A stretch of 64,000 nucleotides of DNA from Zhaonella formicivorans (GTDB lineage Bacteria > Bacillota > DUOV01 > Zhaonellaceae), in the NCBI RefSeq assembly GCF_004353525.1, contig NZ_CP085524.1:3121001-3185000 (forward strand), written 5' to 3'. The notes under the pieces are model-generated. The model was not told the origin of the DNA and searched no databases. It was given only the letters and a program-made list of their open reading frames with translations. A program made the position numbers and the translations under genes. Within the stretch, counting starts at the first letter, position 1, and each line of letters begins with the position of its first letter. This document shows, in pieces, positions 25,717 through 34,777 of this stretch.

Positions 25717-27051
25717 GTGGATGGAAATAACCGGCGCATTGCCCGGTTTATCCGGGCGACTTCGTGGGACGATTTACCACCGTTAGTTCAGCAGCAGGCC
25801 AAGCTTTGTACCCTGGATTTATTGGGAGCTATTATTGCCGGCAGTCAAACCAAGGTTGCCAAAATCATAGCAAAGATTAGCCGTTCCTACTGGCACGGAG
25901 ATGAAGCTACTGTTCTGATGGCTGGAACCAGATCCAGCCTGCCGGGGGCAATCTTAGCTAATGCATTTACAGCTAATGCGCTGGATATTGATGACGGGTA
26001 CCGGCGAGTGAAAGGACACCCCGGAGCTGTGGTGCTACCGGCAGTCCTTGCGGCCGCTGAGAGCAGCGGAGTTTCCGGTAAAGAATTTTTAGCCGCCCTG
26101 GTTATAGCTTATGAAGTTGCGATCCGGGCAGGGCTGGCTTGGCATGAGTATCACCCCGAATATCATGGTACAGGTTCCTGGGGGGCATTAGGAGCCTGTG
26201 CCGGAGTGGCTAAAATCCTGGGGCTGCAGGAAGGGGAAATTATGCACGCCCTGGGAGTGGCCGAATATCATGCACCTATGGTGGAGATGATGCGGTGTAT
26301 AGATTATCCGGCCATGACCAAAGATGGTATTGGCTGGGGATCTATGTCAGGTGCTGTGGCAGCTTTAATGACTAAAGAAGGGTTTACCGGCATTCCCAGC
26401 ATTTTCAGCAGGAAAGAGTTTCAAGGATTGGTGGATAGTCTTGGCAACCAGTTTGAAATTCTAGGGCTATATTTTAAACCCTATGCATGCTGTCGATGGG
26501 CACAGCCTGCCGTAACCGGGGCATTGCAACTTCGAGATAAATACGGCATACACTACCAAGATATTCAGGAAGTAGTAATACATACATTTAGGGAAGCTTC
26601 CCGATTACAGTTGCAGATACCACATAACACCGAAGAAGCTCAGTACAACATAACTTACCCTGTAGCCGCCGCCTTGGTAGACGGGGAAGTAGGACCGCGG
26701 CAGGTGCTGGATGAAAACCTGAATAATGAATCTATTTTGTATACGGCTGAGAAAGTGAAAGTAATTTGGGACAAGGCGTATGACCACGAATTTCCCGGCA
26801 AGTGCCAATGCGAGCTTACCATCAAACTGAAGGACGGACGAAAGGTAAGTTCGGGAGTGGTTACAGCCTTAGGTGATCCCGATACACCACTAGGGGTTGA
26901 GGGTTTAGAAAAGAAATTCCGCTGGCTAGCCAGGCATATTCTGAATTCATGCCAGGTGGAGCATATCATTGAAACGGTTTGGCAGTTGGACAAAGTTTCC
27001 GACGTTCGCTCTTTAACAGGGCTTCTTTATAAACCATTTAACGGAGCTTAA
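25717..27051 (+). CDS. MmgE/PrpD-family protein
   Basis: A 444-residue protein of the MmgE/PrpD family, which includes 2-methylcitrate dehydratase, cis-aconitate decarboxylase and iminodisuccinate epimerase. Characteristic parts are LDLLGAIIAGS, ANALDIDDGYRRVKGHPGA, GTGSWGALGA and KPYACCRWAQPA. GTG 25717 follows GAAGGAG and gives the family N-terminus; an in-frame ATG at 25660 lacks a ribosome site. Members act on small carboxylic acids by proton removal next to a carboxylate. Its presence between a methyltransferase pair and a betaine importer suggests a dehydration, decarboxylation or epimerisation of the demethylated product; this is inference. Confidence 0.85.
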   Translation: MDGNNRRIARFIRATSWDDLPPLVQQQAKLCTLDLLGAIIAGSQTKVAKIIAKISRSYWHGDEATVLMAGTRSSLPGAILANAFTANALDIDDGYRRVKGHPGAVVLPAVLAAAESSGVSGKEFLAALVIAYEVAIRAGLAWHEYHPEYHGTGSWGALGACAGVAKILGLQEGEIMHALGVAEYHAPMVEMMRCIDYPAMTKDGIGWGSMSGAVAALMTKEGFTGIPSIFSRKEFQGLVDSLGNQFEILGLYFKPYACCRWAQPAVTGALQLRDKYGIHYQDIQEVVIHTFREASRLQLQIPHNTEEAQYNITYPVAAALVDGEVGPRQVLDENLNNESILYTAEKVKVIWDKAYDHEFPGKCQCELTIKLKDGRKVSSGVVTALGDPDTPLGVEGLEKKFRWLARHILNSCQVEHIIETVWQLDKVSDVRSLTGLLYKPFNGA

Positions 27052-27152
27052 TGGGCTTAAACTGTTACAAATGATATTTGAAAGGGGGAATCTTAGCCCT
27101 GAAGTAAAGATAGTGATAATGAGTTCATATAAGGACTAAGGAGGAGTAAACA

Positions 27153-28079
27153 ATGAATAAGTTTTGGGTAAAAATTATTGTTTTACTATTAAGCATTACT
27201 TTGTTAGCCGGTTGCGCCAGTTCCGGAACAAAAACCGGTGATACTGCTGGCGACAAATCGGCAGTGAAACCAAAAGTTATTGTTGGGGCCAAGAACTTTA
27301 CGGAGCAGCTTATTCTGGGCAATATGGTTGGTTTATTGTTACAAGATGCCGGCTATCCTGTGGAACTTAAACTCCGTTTGGGGGGTACCGGGTTGGTCCA
27401 CGAATCACTAGTGAACGGCGACATCAACGTTTATGTGGAATACACAGGTACTGGTTTGACTGCTTTGTTAAAAGAGGCTCCGATGACCGATCCCCAGGCA
27501 GTTTACGACAAAGTAAAGGCAGCTTACAAGGAAAAATGGAACCTGGAATGGCTTGAACCATGGGGATTTAATAACACCTACACCATCACCATGCGCAGGG
27601 CTGACGCAGAAAAGCTGGGGATTGAAAAGATTTCGGACCTGAAAGAAAAAGCGACTAATATGGTTATTGGCGCTACACAGGAGTTTATTCCCAGGGCTGA
27701 TGGGCTGGAAGGGTTGCAGCAAAAATACGGCTTTAGATTTAAGGAAGCCAAGGGAATGGACTCGGGCCTTATGTACCAGGCATTAAAAGAAGGTAAAGTG
27801 GATGCCATTTCCGGTTTCGCAACCGATGGACGGATTCCCGCTTTTGATTTTGTAAACCTGGTTGACGATTTGGCTTACTTTCCACCCTATTTTGCAGCGC
27901 CGGTTGTCCGCGGTGACCTGCTGGAGAAGGACCCTGGAATTGCTGACACGCTTAACAAATTGGCAGGAAAGCTTGATGATAATACCATGGCCAAACTTAA
28001 TTATCAGGTTGACGGCGATAAAAAAGACCCAGCGGAAGTGGCGAAGCAGTTCCTAAAGGAACAAGGGTTTATTAAGTAA
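27153..28079 (+). CDS. Substrate-binding lipoprotein of OpuC/ProX type (second transporter)
   Basis: A 308-residue lipoprotein with signal peptide and lipobox LLAGC (Cys near residue 22). The mature part has VGAKNFTEQLILGNM, YVEYTGTGL and FNNTYTITMRR, as in OpuBC/OpuCC. AAGGAGGAG precedes the ATG. It is distinct from the first binding protein (different PWGFNN versus APLNDT segments), so the two transporters probably bind different quaternary amines. The downstream ATPase and two permeases complete the system, but the ATPase is interrupted by IS110. Confidence 0.9.
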   Translation: MNKFWVKIIVLLLSITLLAGCASSGTKTGDTAGDKSAVKPKVIVGAKNFTEQLILGNMVGLLLQDAGYPVELKLRLGGTGLVHESLVNGDINVYVEYTGTGLTALLKEAPMTDPQAVYDKVKAAYKEKWNLEWLEPWGFNNTYTITMRRADAEKLGIEKISDLKEKATNMVIGATQEFIPRADGLEGLQQKYGFRFKEAKGMDSGLMYQALKEGKVDAISGFATDGRIPAFDFVNLVDDLAYFPPYFAAPVVRGDLLEKDPGIADTLNKLAGKLDDNTMAKLNYQVDGDKKDPAEVAKQFLKEQGFIK

Positions 28080-28386
28080 TTAAAACAGGGGCCAGCCATG
28101 TCCCCAGCAAGCTGCACGCCTTTAGTAATTAGTCGTTAGTGTTCAGCCTTCAGTCATCTGCTTTCAGCCATAAGCTGTCAGCGGCTAGTTACTGGCGAGT
28201 GGTGACTGATTAGGTTACCGGCAAGTAGCCGTAGGCGTGTGCAGAAACCACGACCGAGGACTCGGGGCAAAGCTGAGAGCCGATGCTGGGGACTGACGGC
28301 TGACGACTATTTAAGGCTGTGGACTGGTCTGAGGGTCCTGTGCCGTGCAAAGCGTTAGAAAACTAATATTCCAGGAGTGTGATGGG
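28080..28386. repeat. Interspersed repeat, copy B, filling the 307-base gap
   Basis: The gap is built of TTAGTCGTTAGTGTTCAGC, CTTTCAGCC, AGCTGTCAGC, GCCGATGCTGGGGACTGACGG and related words, arranged as imperfect inverted pairs. It belongs to the same family as the stretches near 3840, 39000, 46330 and 54740. A ribosome binding site (AGGAG at 28373) for the next gene closes it. Nothing else is recognisable. Confidence 0.65.
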
Positions 28387-28938
28387 ATGATCCTATTGGA
28401 GAATGTCACTAAGAAATTTGGGCAAAATTCTGTAGCTGTCGATAATGTTAATCTACACATTCAGCCGGGTGAATTCATTGTCTTGATAGGACCTTCCGGC
28501 TGTGGTAAGACCACTACCATGAAAATGATCAACAGGCTGATTGAACCCACAGAAGGCAGAATCCTGGTGGAAGGAAAGGATGTAAGCCAGCTGGATCCCA
28601 TCCAGTTGCGCCGTCGGATCGGCTATGTGATCCAAGAAATCGGCCTGCTGCCGCACATGACGGTAGCTGATAATATTGCCTTGATACCGCGCTTGCAGAA
28701 ATGGACAAGAAACAAACAGATGGATCGGGTGGCTGAATTGTTGAACATGGTGGGGCTTGATCCTGATGTTACCATGCATAAATATCCCAGACAGCTCAGC
28801 GGCGGGCAGCGGCAAAGAGTCGGTGTTGCAAGAGCTTTGGCAGTGGACCCTCCGATAATGCTTATGGATGAGCCTTTTGGTGCTTTGGACCCTATTACCC
28901 GTGAGCAAATGCAGGATGAATTCCTTAAATTACAAAAG
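28387..28938 (+). pseudogene. OpuC-type ATPase, N-terminal part, interrupted by IS110
   Basis: ATG 28387 with AGGAG 9 bases upstream begins an ATPase with Walker A GPSGCGKTT, signature LSGGQRQRVGVARA and Walker B IMLMDEPFGALDP. After LKLQK the frame runs into IS110 and stops at 28965. Joining base 28938 to about 30834 restores QKEVNKTIVFVTHD without a gap relative to QKEMKKTICFVTHD of the intact homologue at the start of the window. The fragment keeps both Walker motifs but lacks the switch His and the CBS region, so it is very likely non-functional. Confidence 0.85.
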
Positions 28939-28979
28939 AAGCATTCCTGTAATGAATTAAAATGAGCTTTGAAAAAAGA

Positions 28980-29052
28980 AGTACCTCCTGTTAACATACG
29001 AGGTGTCGAGGTGTCGATTAACTAGCGACCCTTAAATAACAGAGGAGGTACT
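28980..29052 (+). promoter_or_regulatory. Inverted repeat that covers the transposase ribosome binding site
   Basis: AGTACCTCCTGTTA (28980-28993) is complementary to TAACAGAGGAGGTACT (29037-29052), with the two A/G bases bulged. The second arm contains the GGAGG of the transposase. RNA read in from outside would fold and hide the ribosome binding site, a known way to damp transposition. Confidence 0.7.
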
Positions 29053-29056
29053 CAAT

Positions 29057-29449
29057 ATGAAGTATAACCAGAACTCAAGAATTTTGCAAATAACAGAAAA
29101 GACTTTAATCATTGGTGTAGATGTAGCTAGCGAGACAAATTACGCCAGAGCTTTCGATTACAGAGGCGTAGAACTAGCTAAGCTACTAAAATTCAATAAT
29201 GACAACAACGGCTTCAAGACATTTTCTGAGTGGGTAAAAAGTGTGGCAAAACAACAGCAGAAGCAGCAGGTAATGGTTGGGATGGAGCCTACGGGACACT
29301 ATTGGTTTACCTTTGCCCAGCATCTTAAGGATCACCAGCTGAAAATAGTACTAGTGAATCCGTTTCACGTAAAGCGAAGCAAAGAATTGGATGATAATAA
29401 TCCGACCAAAAATGACCGAAAGGACCCAAAACCATTGCCATGCTGGTAA
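29057..29449 (+). CDS. IS110-family transposase, N-terminal frame (DEDD domain)
   Basis: A 130-residue frame with the RuvC-like DEDD domain: IIGVDVASETNYARAF, VGMEPTGHYW and NDRKDPK. The full protein continues in the -1 frame (29440-30339). The frame changes at CCCAAAA (29425-29431), positioned C CCA AAA in the reading frame. Either one A has been lost from a five-A run, or the site is a -1 ribosomal slip. A slip gives exactly the family sequence KDPKTIAML. Confidence 0.85.
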   Translation: MKYNQNSRILQITEKTLIIGVDVASETNYARAFDYRGVELAKLLKFNNDNNGFKTFSEWVKSVAKQQQKQQVMVGMEPTGHYWFTFAQHLKDHQLKIVLVNPFHVKRSKELDDNNPTKNDRKDPKPLPCW

Positions 29450-30339
29450 AAGACGGTCGATACATGGAACCGTACATTCCCGAAGGAATTTACAGCGATT
29501 TACGAAATGCAATGGAAACCCGCTTAAGATTAGTGAAGCAGCTTAACAGCATCCGAAACAGAGTTAAACGCTGGATAAGCATATATTTCCCGGAGTTCAA
29601 CAGAGTCTTTGGGGATTGGGAAGGCAAAGCAGCAATAGTAACGCTAAAAGAGTTTCCAACACCGGATAAAGTACTTGAAAAAGGCGTCGAAGGCATAGTT
29701 GCCAGCTGGAGAAAAGAAATCAGCAGAGCTGTTGGAGTTAGACGAGCCAGCCAACTAGTTGAGGCAGCAAAGATATCAGTAGGAGTACGAGAAGGATTAA
29801 GAGCAGCTCAAAATGAACTTGCCACACTACTAGAAGAATATGAAATGCTGCAGAGGCAATATGAAAGGACAATGGCTCTAATAGAAGAATTAGCCATGCA
29901 GATTCCCGGTATTGAAGAAATGCTAAAAATCAAGGGAGTAGGCCTCATAGCAGCAGCAGGGTTTATAGCTGAAGTAGGGGATATTACAAGGTTTGAACAT
30001 CCAAAGCAGGTACAGAAGCTGGCGGGACTAAGCCTGAAAGAAAATAGCTCAGGAAAGCATAAGGGCCAAACAACTATTAGCAAACGAGGGCGAAAAAGGC
30101 TAAGATCGTTGTTATTTCAAGGGATTATGCCCATAGTGGCTAAGAACAACGAATTTAAAGAACTACACCAGTACTACACAACAAGGCCACAGAACCCGCT
30201 CAAAAAGAAACAGTCGCTAGTACTCTTATGCTGTAAGCTCATAAGGATATTTTACACCTTACTGAGAAAAGGCGTAGCTTATGACCCACAAAAAATGATG
30301 AGTGATATAAGAAGGCAAGAATTACAGGAAGCCGCCTAA
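29440..30339 (+). CDS. IS110-family transposase, C-terminal frame (Tnp_20 domain)
   Basis: A 299-residue frame that carries the C-terminal domain, including IPGIEEMLKIKGVGLIAAAG (helix-hairpin-helix-like), LAGLSLKENSSGKHKGQT and ISKRGRKRLRSLLF with the catalytic serine region of the family. It has no ribosome binding site of its own at the first ATG and overlaps the end of the upstream frame, so it is the second half of one transposase. Confidence 0.85.
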   Translation: MLVKDGRYMEPYIPEGIYSDLRNAMETRLRLVKQLNSIRNRVKRWISIYFPEFNRVFGDWEGKAAIVTLKEFPTPDKVLEKGVEGIVASWRKEISRAVGVRRASQLVEAAKISVGVREGLRAAQNELATLLEEYEMLQRQYERTMALIEELAMQIPGIEEMLKIKGVGLIAAAGFIAEVGDITRFEHPKQVQKLAGLSLKENSSGKHKGQTTISKRGRKRLRSLLFQGIMPIVAKNNEFKELHQYYTTRPQNPLKKKQSLVLLCCKLIRIFYTLLRKGVAYDPQKMMSDIRRQELQEAA

Positions 30340-30344
30340 AAAGC

Positions 30345-30465
30345 GCACCGCAACTGACAATGTTACATTTCATCCGTTTGCCAGTCAAGGGTAAAGACTG
30401 CGTCGCCGCTATCGCGGCCCCTTGACAGTCAAACTCCTGCAATGTAACAAGCAATCAAGCGGTGC
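30345..30465 (+). ncRNA. Nested hairpin directly after the IS110 transposase (shared core with IS30)
   Basis: Outer arms GCACCGC / GCGGTGC (30345-30351, 30459-30465), middle arms TGTTACATT / AATGTAACA (30361-30369, 30441-30449), and inner arms GTCAAGGG / CCCTTGAC (30384-30391, 30419-30426). The core AGTCAAGGGTAAAGACT recurs after the IS30 transposase at 45672. It begins only 5 bases after the stop codon. It may be a structured RNA, a terminator or a nested mini-element; the RNA label is tentative. Confidence 0.45.
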
Positions 30466-30833
30466 TGGAAATGTAAAAAAACCTTGCTTAATTAAAGATT
30501 ACGTTCATTGACAAAGCGAGCCGGAATAGTCAGGTTGAAATTTATCCATAAGGGCATTTGACCCAGCAAAGGAGCAAGGCTGACATCCACCTCATGGGCA
30601 GGCAGTACGAAGGAATTTAGGGGCACAGACCCTGTGAGACATGGGAGGTTTGCCACCGGAGAACAAGTGGATTACATGGCCGAAATACGTTTAAAAGACG
30701 CATATTCTGTCGGTATACACTTGTTAATCCAGATATATACAAAAATAGGCATATTGTCCAAGAGGATTGACTTTGTACAAATGAAAATCTAAGATTAAGC
30801 GAGATTTTCAAAGAAAATTAAAGATTATAGAGG
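30466..30833. other. IS110 3' non-coding region, candidate bridge/seek RNA
   Basis: About 370 bases with no gene. A GAAAATCT / AGATTTTC hairpin lies at about 30783-30809, and ATTAAAGATTA words occur near 30493 and 30818. In IS110-family elements the guide RNA lies in a non-coding end. I cannot define the loops by eye. Confidence 0.3.
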
Positions 30834-31415
30834 GAGGTTAATAAAACAATAGTTTTTGTCACTCATGATATGGATGAAGCTTTGAAATTTGCGGACAGAA
30901 TCGTGATTATGAATAAAGGGAAAATAGTGCAATGTGATACCCCTCAGGCAATTTTGCGTAATCCGGCCAATGATTTTGTGCGGGATTTTGTTGGAACGGA
31001 TCATACATTAAAGCAATTAAGCCTTATCAGGATTAAAGATGTGATGATTACGGAAATAAGTACCCTTAAACCAACTGATAATATCGAACATGCACAAAAA
31101 TTGTTTGCCATGGGCTATCGCAGTATCGTGGTGGTAGATGAAGCCGGGAAGGTTAAAGGGTATGTAAATAAAGAAGAAGTAGGGCGGGTTTCCGCGGGAC
31201 AGAAGGTTTCAGAGATACTTACCGCTCCAATCAGCACCATTTCTTATGATAAATCTTTGAAGGAAGCCTTAAATACAATGCTTAGAAACGATGCCGGATG
31301 CTTAGCTGTGGTCAATGAACATGCTAATCTGGTGGGTATAATTACTTCTAATTGTTTATATAAGATCGTAGGTGAGCCCTATCTGGATCCAGGCAGAGTC
31401 GATAGAGCCCTTTAG
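30834..31415 (+). pseudogene. OpuC-type ATPase, C-terminal part (switch region and CBS pair)
   Basis: The frame resumes with EVNKTIVFVTHDMDEALKFADR, containing the H-loop His, followed by two CBS domains (IKDVMITEISTLKP, VSEILTAPISTIS). It has no start codon of its own with a ribosome site. An internal ATG at 30870 would make only a CBS-like protein. Together with 28387-28938 it rebuilds a full-length OpuCA-like ATPase. Confidence 0.85.
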
Positions 31416-31440
31416 AAGCGGTTTTGAGGAGGTGCGGGTC

Positions 31441-32109
31441 ATGCGCTATATACTGCAAAACCCAGGAAATGTACTTAGCCTAACACTGGCTCATATTGAA
31501 ATTTCTGCAGTTGCAGTATTGGCTTCTGTATTAATCGGGGTACCCATAGGGATTATACTTACGCGGGTAAAGTTTTTGAAAGGATTTGTTATAGGCGTTG
31601 CGGGTGTATTATATACTATCCCTAGCCTTGCTCTGTTTGCTTTTTTAATTCCTTTTTTTGGGCTGGGGTTTAAACCCACCATAATTGCGCTAATCCTTTA
31701 TTCTCAACTAGCGATTATACGTAATACAGCTTCGGGGATTGAATCAATTGAACCAAACATTATTGAAGCGGCTACAGGTATGGGGATGAATCGCCGGGAA
31801 CTGTTGTTCCTAGTCCAGCTCCCGCTTGGTTTGCCGGTAATTATGGCAGGGGTAAGGATGATTACGGTCATGTCCATTGGCATTGCCACTATTGCAGCTT
31901 ATATTGGCGCAGGAGGATTGGGGGATTTAATTTTCCAGGGAATGTTTACCGTAGATGCAGATTTGATTGTAGCTGGAGCTATACCTATTTGCCTCCTGGC
32001 GTTGCTGTCAGATTACCTGCTAATTAAGTTGCAGCATAAAATGGAACAATGGAAACACGATTTTAACTTAAGCTCAGAAAACCTGGCCGCCAAAGGGGGG
32101 AAGCTATGA
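31441..32109 (+). CDS. Osmoprotectant/betaine ABC transporter permease (second transporter, first permease)
   Basis: A 222-residue membrane protein with EAA loop EAATGMGMNRRELLFLVQLP. ATG 31441 follows GAGGAGGTG; the longer in-frame start at 31372 lies within the ATPase fragment and has no site. It overlaps the next permease by 4 bases (ATGA). Confidence 0.88.
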   Translation: MRYILQNPGNVLSLTLAHIEISAVAVLASVLIGVPIGIILTRVKFLKGFVIGVAGVLYTIPSLALFAFLIPFFGLGFKPTIIALILYSQLAIIRNTASGIESIEPNIIEAATGMGMNRRELLFLVQLPLGLPVIMAGVRMITVMSIGIATIAAYIGAGGLGDLIFQGMFTVDADLIVAGAIPICLLALLSDYLLIKLQHKMEQWKHDFNLSSENLAAKGGKL

Positions 32110-32741
32110 TAAAATATATTTTGACTCATCAAACTGAGTTTTTGGTTATGGTACGGCAGCATTTGGATTTGACAATACTGGCATTGGTTTTAGCTATGGC
32201 AGTGGCAATCCCTCTGGCAATCCTGGCAACGCGGGTTGTTTTGCTTGAGGGGGCCGTTATGACTATTGGCAATATAGGTCAAACCATACCTAGTTTGGTT
32301 ATCTTAGGTCTTGGTATTCCACTGGTAGGCATTGGGTTTGCCCCTGCTCTCTTAGCTCTGTTTCTGCGGGCAGTCCTGCCTATCCTTATAAATACTTTTG
32401 TTGGCATAAAGGGAGTAGATCATTTTGTTATTGAGGCGGCGAGGGGCATGGGAATGACGGAAAACCAAATTCTTTGGAAAGTGCAAATTCCATTAACTGT
32501 TCCCGTAATGCTGGCTGGGGTCAGGACAGCAGCAGTCCAGGCAGTTTCTTTAGCCACCTTGGCCGCTTTTGCCGGTGGAGGCACTCTTGGTGACCTTATT
32601 CAGCAGGGAATTATGATGGTAGATAAAGACCTGTTGTTGGCCGGCGCTGTCCCAACTGCTATCCTGGCGCTGCTGGTTGATTTGCTAATGGGCATTGTTC
32701 AAACCATAGCTACGCCGAAGGGATTGAAAATAGCTGAGTAA
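32106..32741 (+). CDS. Osmoprotectant/betaine ABC transporter permease (second transporter, second permease)
   Basis: A 211-residue membrane protein with EAA loop EAARGMGMTENQILWKVQIP. It follows the first permease in a coupled ATGA overlap. Two different permeases fit OpuC-type CB/CD architecture. With its ATPase broken, the transporter would need the ATPase of the first system, or be inactive. Confidence 0.88.
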   Translation: MIKYILTHQTEFLVMVRQHLDLTILALVLAMAVAIPLAILATRVVLLEGAVMTIGNIGQTIPSLVILGLGIPLVGIGFAPALLALFLRAVLPILINTFVGIKGVDHFVIEAARGMGMTENQILWKVQIPLTVPVMLAGVRTAAVQAVSLATLAAFAGGGTLGDLIQQGIMMVDKDLLLAGAVPTAILALLVDLLMGIVQTIATPKGLKIAE

Positions 32742-32756
32742 GTGATTAACACCTTT

Positions 32757-32791
32757 ACTGGCTGCCCTAATGGGTAGCCAGTTAGTCTTTA
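32757..32791 (+). terminator. Terminator after the second transporter
   Basis: ACTGGCTGCCC pairs with GGGTAGCCAGT (one G-U) around TAAT, followed by TAGTCTTTAAA. The T-tract is short. Confidence 0.55.
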
Positions 32792-32940
32792 AACATTCAT
32801 TACAAAAGCAGATAAAGCAATTACCCAAGGGTTGGAAGGAATTATTAGCTATTCCTCGAATATGAATAAGTATTGGATCAGTCCATAGGGCCGAATAGGA
32901 TTCCTAAATGGGTAGAGAAGATGCTAAGGAGGGGGGAGCG

Positions 32941-33357
32941 TTGCAAGAGCATAAAACCGTAGTTTTAGGGGTGATTGGTGCTGACGTCCATGCCGTCGGC
33001 AACCGCATCCTGGATTACGCTTTAACACAGGCAGGTTTTAAAGTGGTAAACATCGGTGTCCTAGCCAAACAGGAGGAATTCATTAATGCAGCCATTGAAA
33101 CTGCTGCTGATGCCATTTGGGTGTCCTCACTATATGGTCACGGGGAAATAGACTGCCGGGGCTTAAGGGAAAAATGCCAGGAAGCAGGCATCGGCCGGAT
33201 TATTATCTATGTTGGTGGCAACCTGGTGGTGGGTAAACAAGACTGGGAAAAAGTTAAAGAGACCTTTCTGGCAATGGGATTTGACAGGGTTTACCCGCCT
33301 GGCACCTTGCCGGAAGAGGCTATTGCTGATCTGCGCCGGGACTTGGGGTTAAGCTGA
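32941..33357 (+). CDS. glmS: Glutamate mutase sigma (B12-binding) subunit
   Basis: 138 residues from TTG 32941, which has AAGGAGGGG at the right distance; an in-frame ATG at 32908 would place that site inside the gene. The cobalt-binding motif DxHxxG is visible as D15-V-H17-A-V-G20. VSSLYGHG and [10 protein letters not shown] complete the B12-binding Rossmann-like domain. With GlmE it isomerises L-glutamate to (2S,3S)-3-methylaspartate through an adenosylcobalamin radical. Length equals the family norm (about 137). Confidence 0.94.
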   Translation: MQEHKTVVLGVIGADVHAVGNRILDYALTQAGFKVVNIGVLAKQEEFINAAIETAADAIWVSSLYGHGEIDCRGLREKCQEAGIGRIIIYVGGNLVVGKQDWEKVKETFLAMGFDRVYPPGTLPEEAIADLRRDLGLS

Positions 33358-33367
33358 GGTGAACGCC

Positions 33368-34777
33368 ATGGAGTTGGCTTTGCTGGTTGATTTTGGCAGC
33401 ACGTATACCAAAGTTACGGTGGCTGACCTGGAGGCGGAGGAAATCAAGGCAACAAGCCTAGCTCCTACTTCCGTTGACACCAACATCATGCTGGGCCTGG
33501 AAAAAGCTCTAGCTAACGTCCGGGCAGTGCTTGGTTGTGACCCTCCTTTTAAGCATAAAGTTGCCTGCAGCAGTGCTGCCGGCGGGTTAAAAATGGTGGC
33601 TGTCGGGCTGGTCAAGGACCTGACTGTTGAGGCCGCCAAACGGGCAGCCCTTGGAGCAGGAGCCCGTGTCTTGGATGTCTTTGCCCACCAGCTCACTATG
33701 GAAGAAATTAAGCGGATAAATTTCCTTAACCCCGACATCATTTTGCTGGCCGGGGGTACTGACGGCGGTAACAAAGAGGTGTTGCTTCACAATGCCGGAA
33801 TGCTCTGCCATTTGATTAAAAGAATACCGGTGGTGGTAGCCGGCAATAAGGTGGTGGCAGCGCAAGCAGCGGCTGTGTTAAACGAGCATGGTTTTGAAAC
33901 AGCGGTAGTTGCTAATGTCATGCCCGAATTAAATAAGCTCAATATTGAACCGGCCCGGCGGAAAATCAGGGAAATATTTCTGCAGAAAATTATAGAAGCC
34001 AAGGGTTTAAAACAAGCGGAGGCTTTTATTGACGGCATACTTATGCCAACGCCGGCCGCGGTTTTAAATGCTGCACATTTACTGTCCAAAGGTGCTGCCG
34101 GCGAGTCAGGCTGGGGCGATTTGCTTGTAATTGATCCGGGCGGCGCCACTACCGACGTCCATTCCATTGGGGAAGGCGCCCCAAGTAAAAGCGGAATTAC
34201 CTGGAAGGGACTGCCTGAGCCGGAAGCGAAACGCACCGTTGAAGGTGATCTGGGGATGCGTTACAGCGCCAAAGGCCTTTTAGAAATGGGACGGGAGCGT
34301 CTTAAACACTTGGAAGCAGACCGGTTAAGCGCTTTGGAAGCGTATGTTGAGAGCCTCAGCTCTTGTCCTGGATACCTGGCAAAAAATTTAACCGAAGCCC
34401 AATTTGAGACCATCTTAGGCGAACTGGCAGTTGAGGTTGCAGTGGAACGTCATGCCGGTTTCCTGGAGGTTGTTTATACTCCTTTTGGCTCCAGTTACCT
34501 GCAGTACGGCAAAGATTTAACGGAGTTTAAACATGTGATCGGCACTGGCGGAGTTTTGGTGCACCATTTCCACCCTGCGGAGGTGCTGAAAAAAGCCCTT
34601 TTTAACCCGGCAACCCCGCAGATCTTGAAACCACATTCTCCTGAACTTTGGCTGGATAAGCGTTACATCATGGCTGCTATGGGACTGTTGGCTGAAATAG
34701 ATGCCGTGAAGGCACTTCGCATCATGAAAAAATATATGGTATACCTGGGGAGGTATAATTTTGGAACTGAAAAATAG
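33368..34777 (+). CDS. glmL: Glutamate mutase reactivating ATPase (MutL/GlmL)
   Basis: A 469-residue ASKHA-fold ATPase with phosphate-binding [13 protein letters not shown] at residues 4-16 and [17 protein letters not shown]. MutL proteins lie between glmS and glmE in many clostridia and are thought to reactivate or chaperone the B12 enzyme. ATG 33368 is preferred, with GAGGTGA just upstream; GTG 33359 is an alternative. Confidence 0.92.
   Translation: MELALLVDFGSTYTKVTVADLEAEEIKATSLAPTSVDTNIMLGLEKALANVRAVLGCDPPFKHKVACSSAAGGLKMVAVGLVKDLTVEAAKRAALGAGARVLDVFAHQLTMEEIKRINFLNPDIILLAGGTDGGNKEVLLHNAGMLCHLIKRIPVVVAGNKVVAAQAAAVLNEHGFETAVVANVMPELNKLNIEPARRKIREIFLQKIIEAKGLKQAEAFIDGILMPTPAAVLNAAHLLSKGAAGESGWGDLLVIDPGGATTDVHSIGEGAPSKSGITWKGLPEPEAKRTVEGDLGMRYSAKGLLEMGRERLKHLEADRLSALEAYVESLSSCPGYLAKNLTEAQFETILGELAVEVAVERHAGFLEVVYTPFGSSYLQYGKDLTEFKHVIGTGGVLVHHFHPAEVLKKALFNPATPQILKPHSPELWLDKRYIMAAMGLLAEIDAVKALRIMKKYMVYLGRYNFGTEK

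Larger units (their letters stand above)
28939..30833 (+). mobile_element. IS110-family insertion sequence, about 1.9 kb
   Basis: Boundaries (within a few bases) are set by rejoining the interrupted ATPase reading frame. The element contains a 98-base hairpin-bearing leader, a transposase in two overlapping frames, and about 490 bases of non-coding DNA downstream. IS110 elements generally lack clear terminal inverted repeats and target duplications, in line with what is seen. The long 3' non-coding part is a candidate location for a guide (bridge/seek) RNA as known for the family. Confidence 0.85.
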
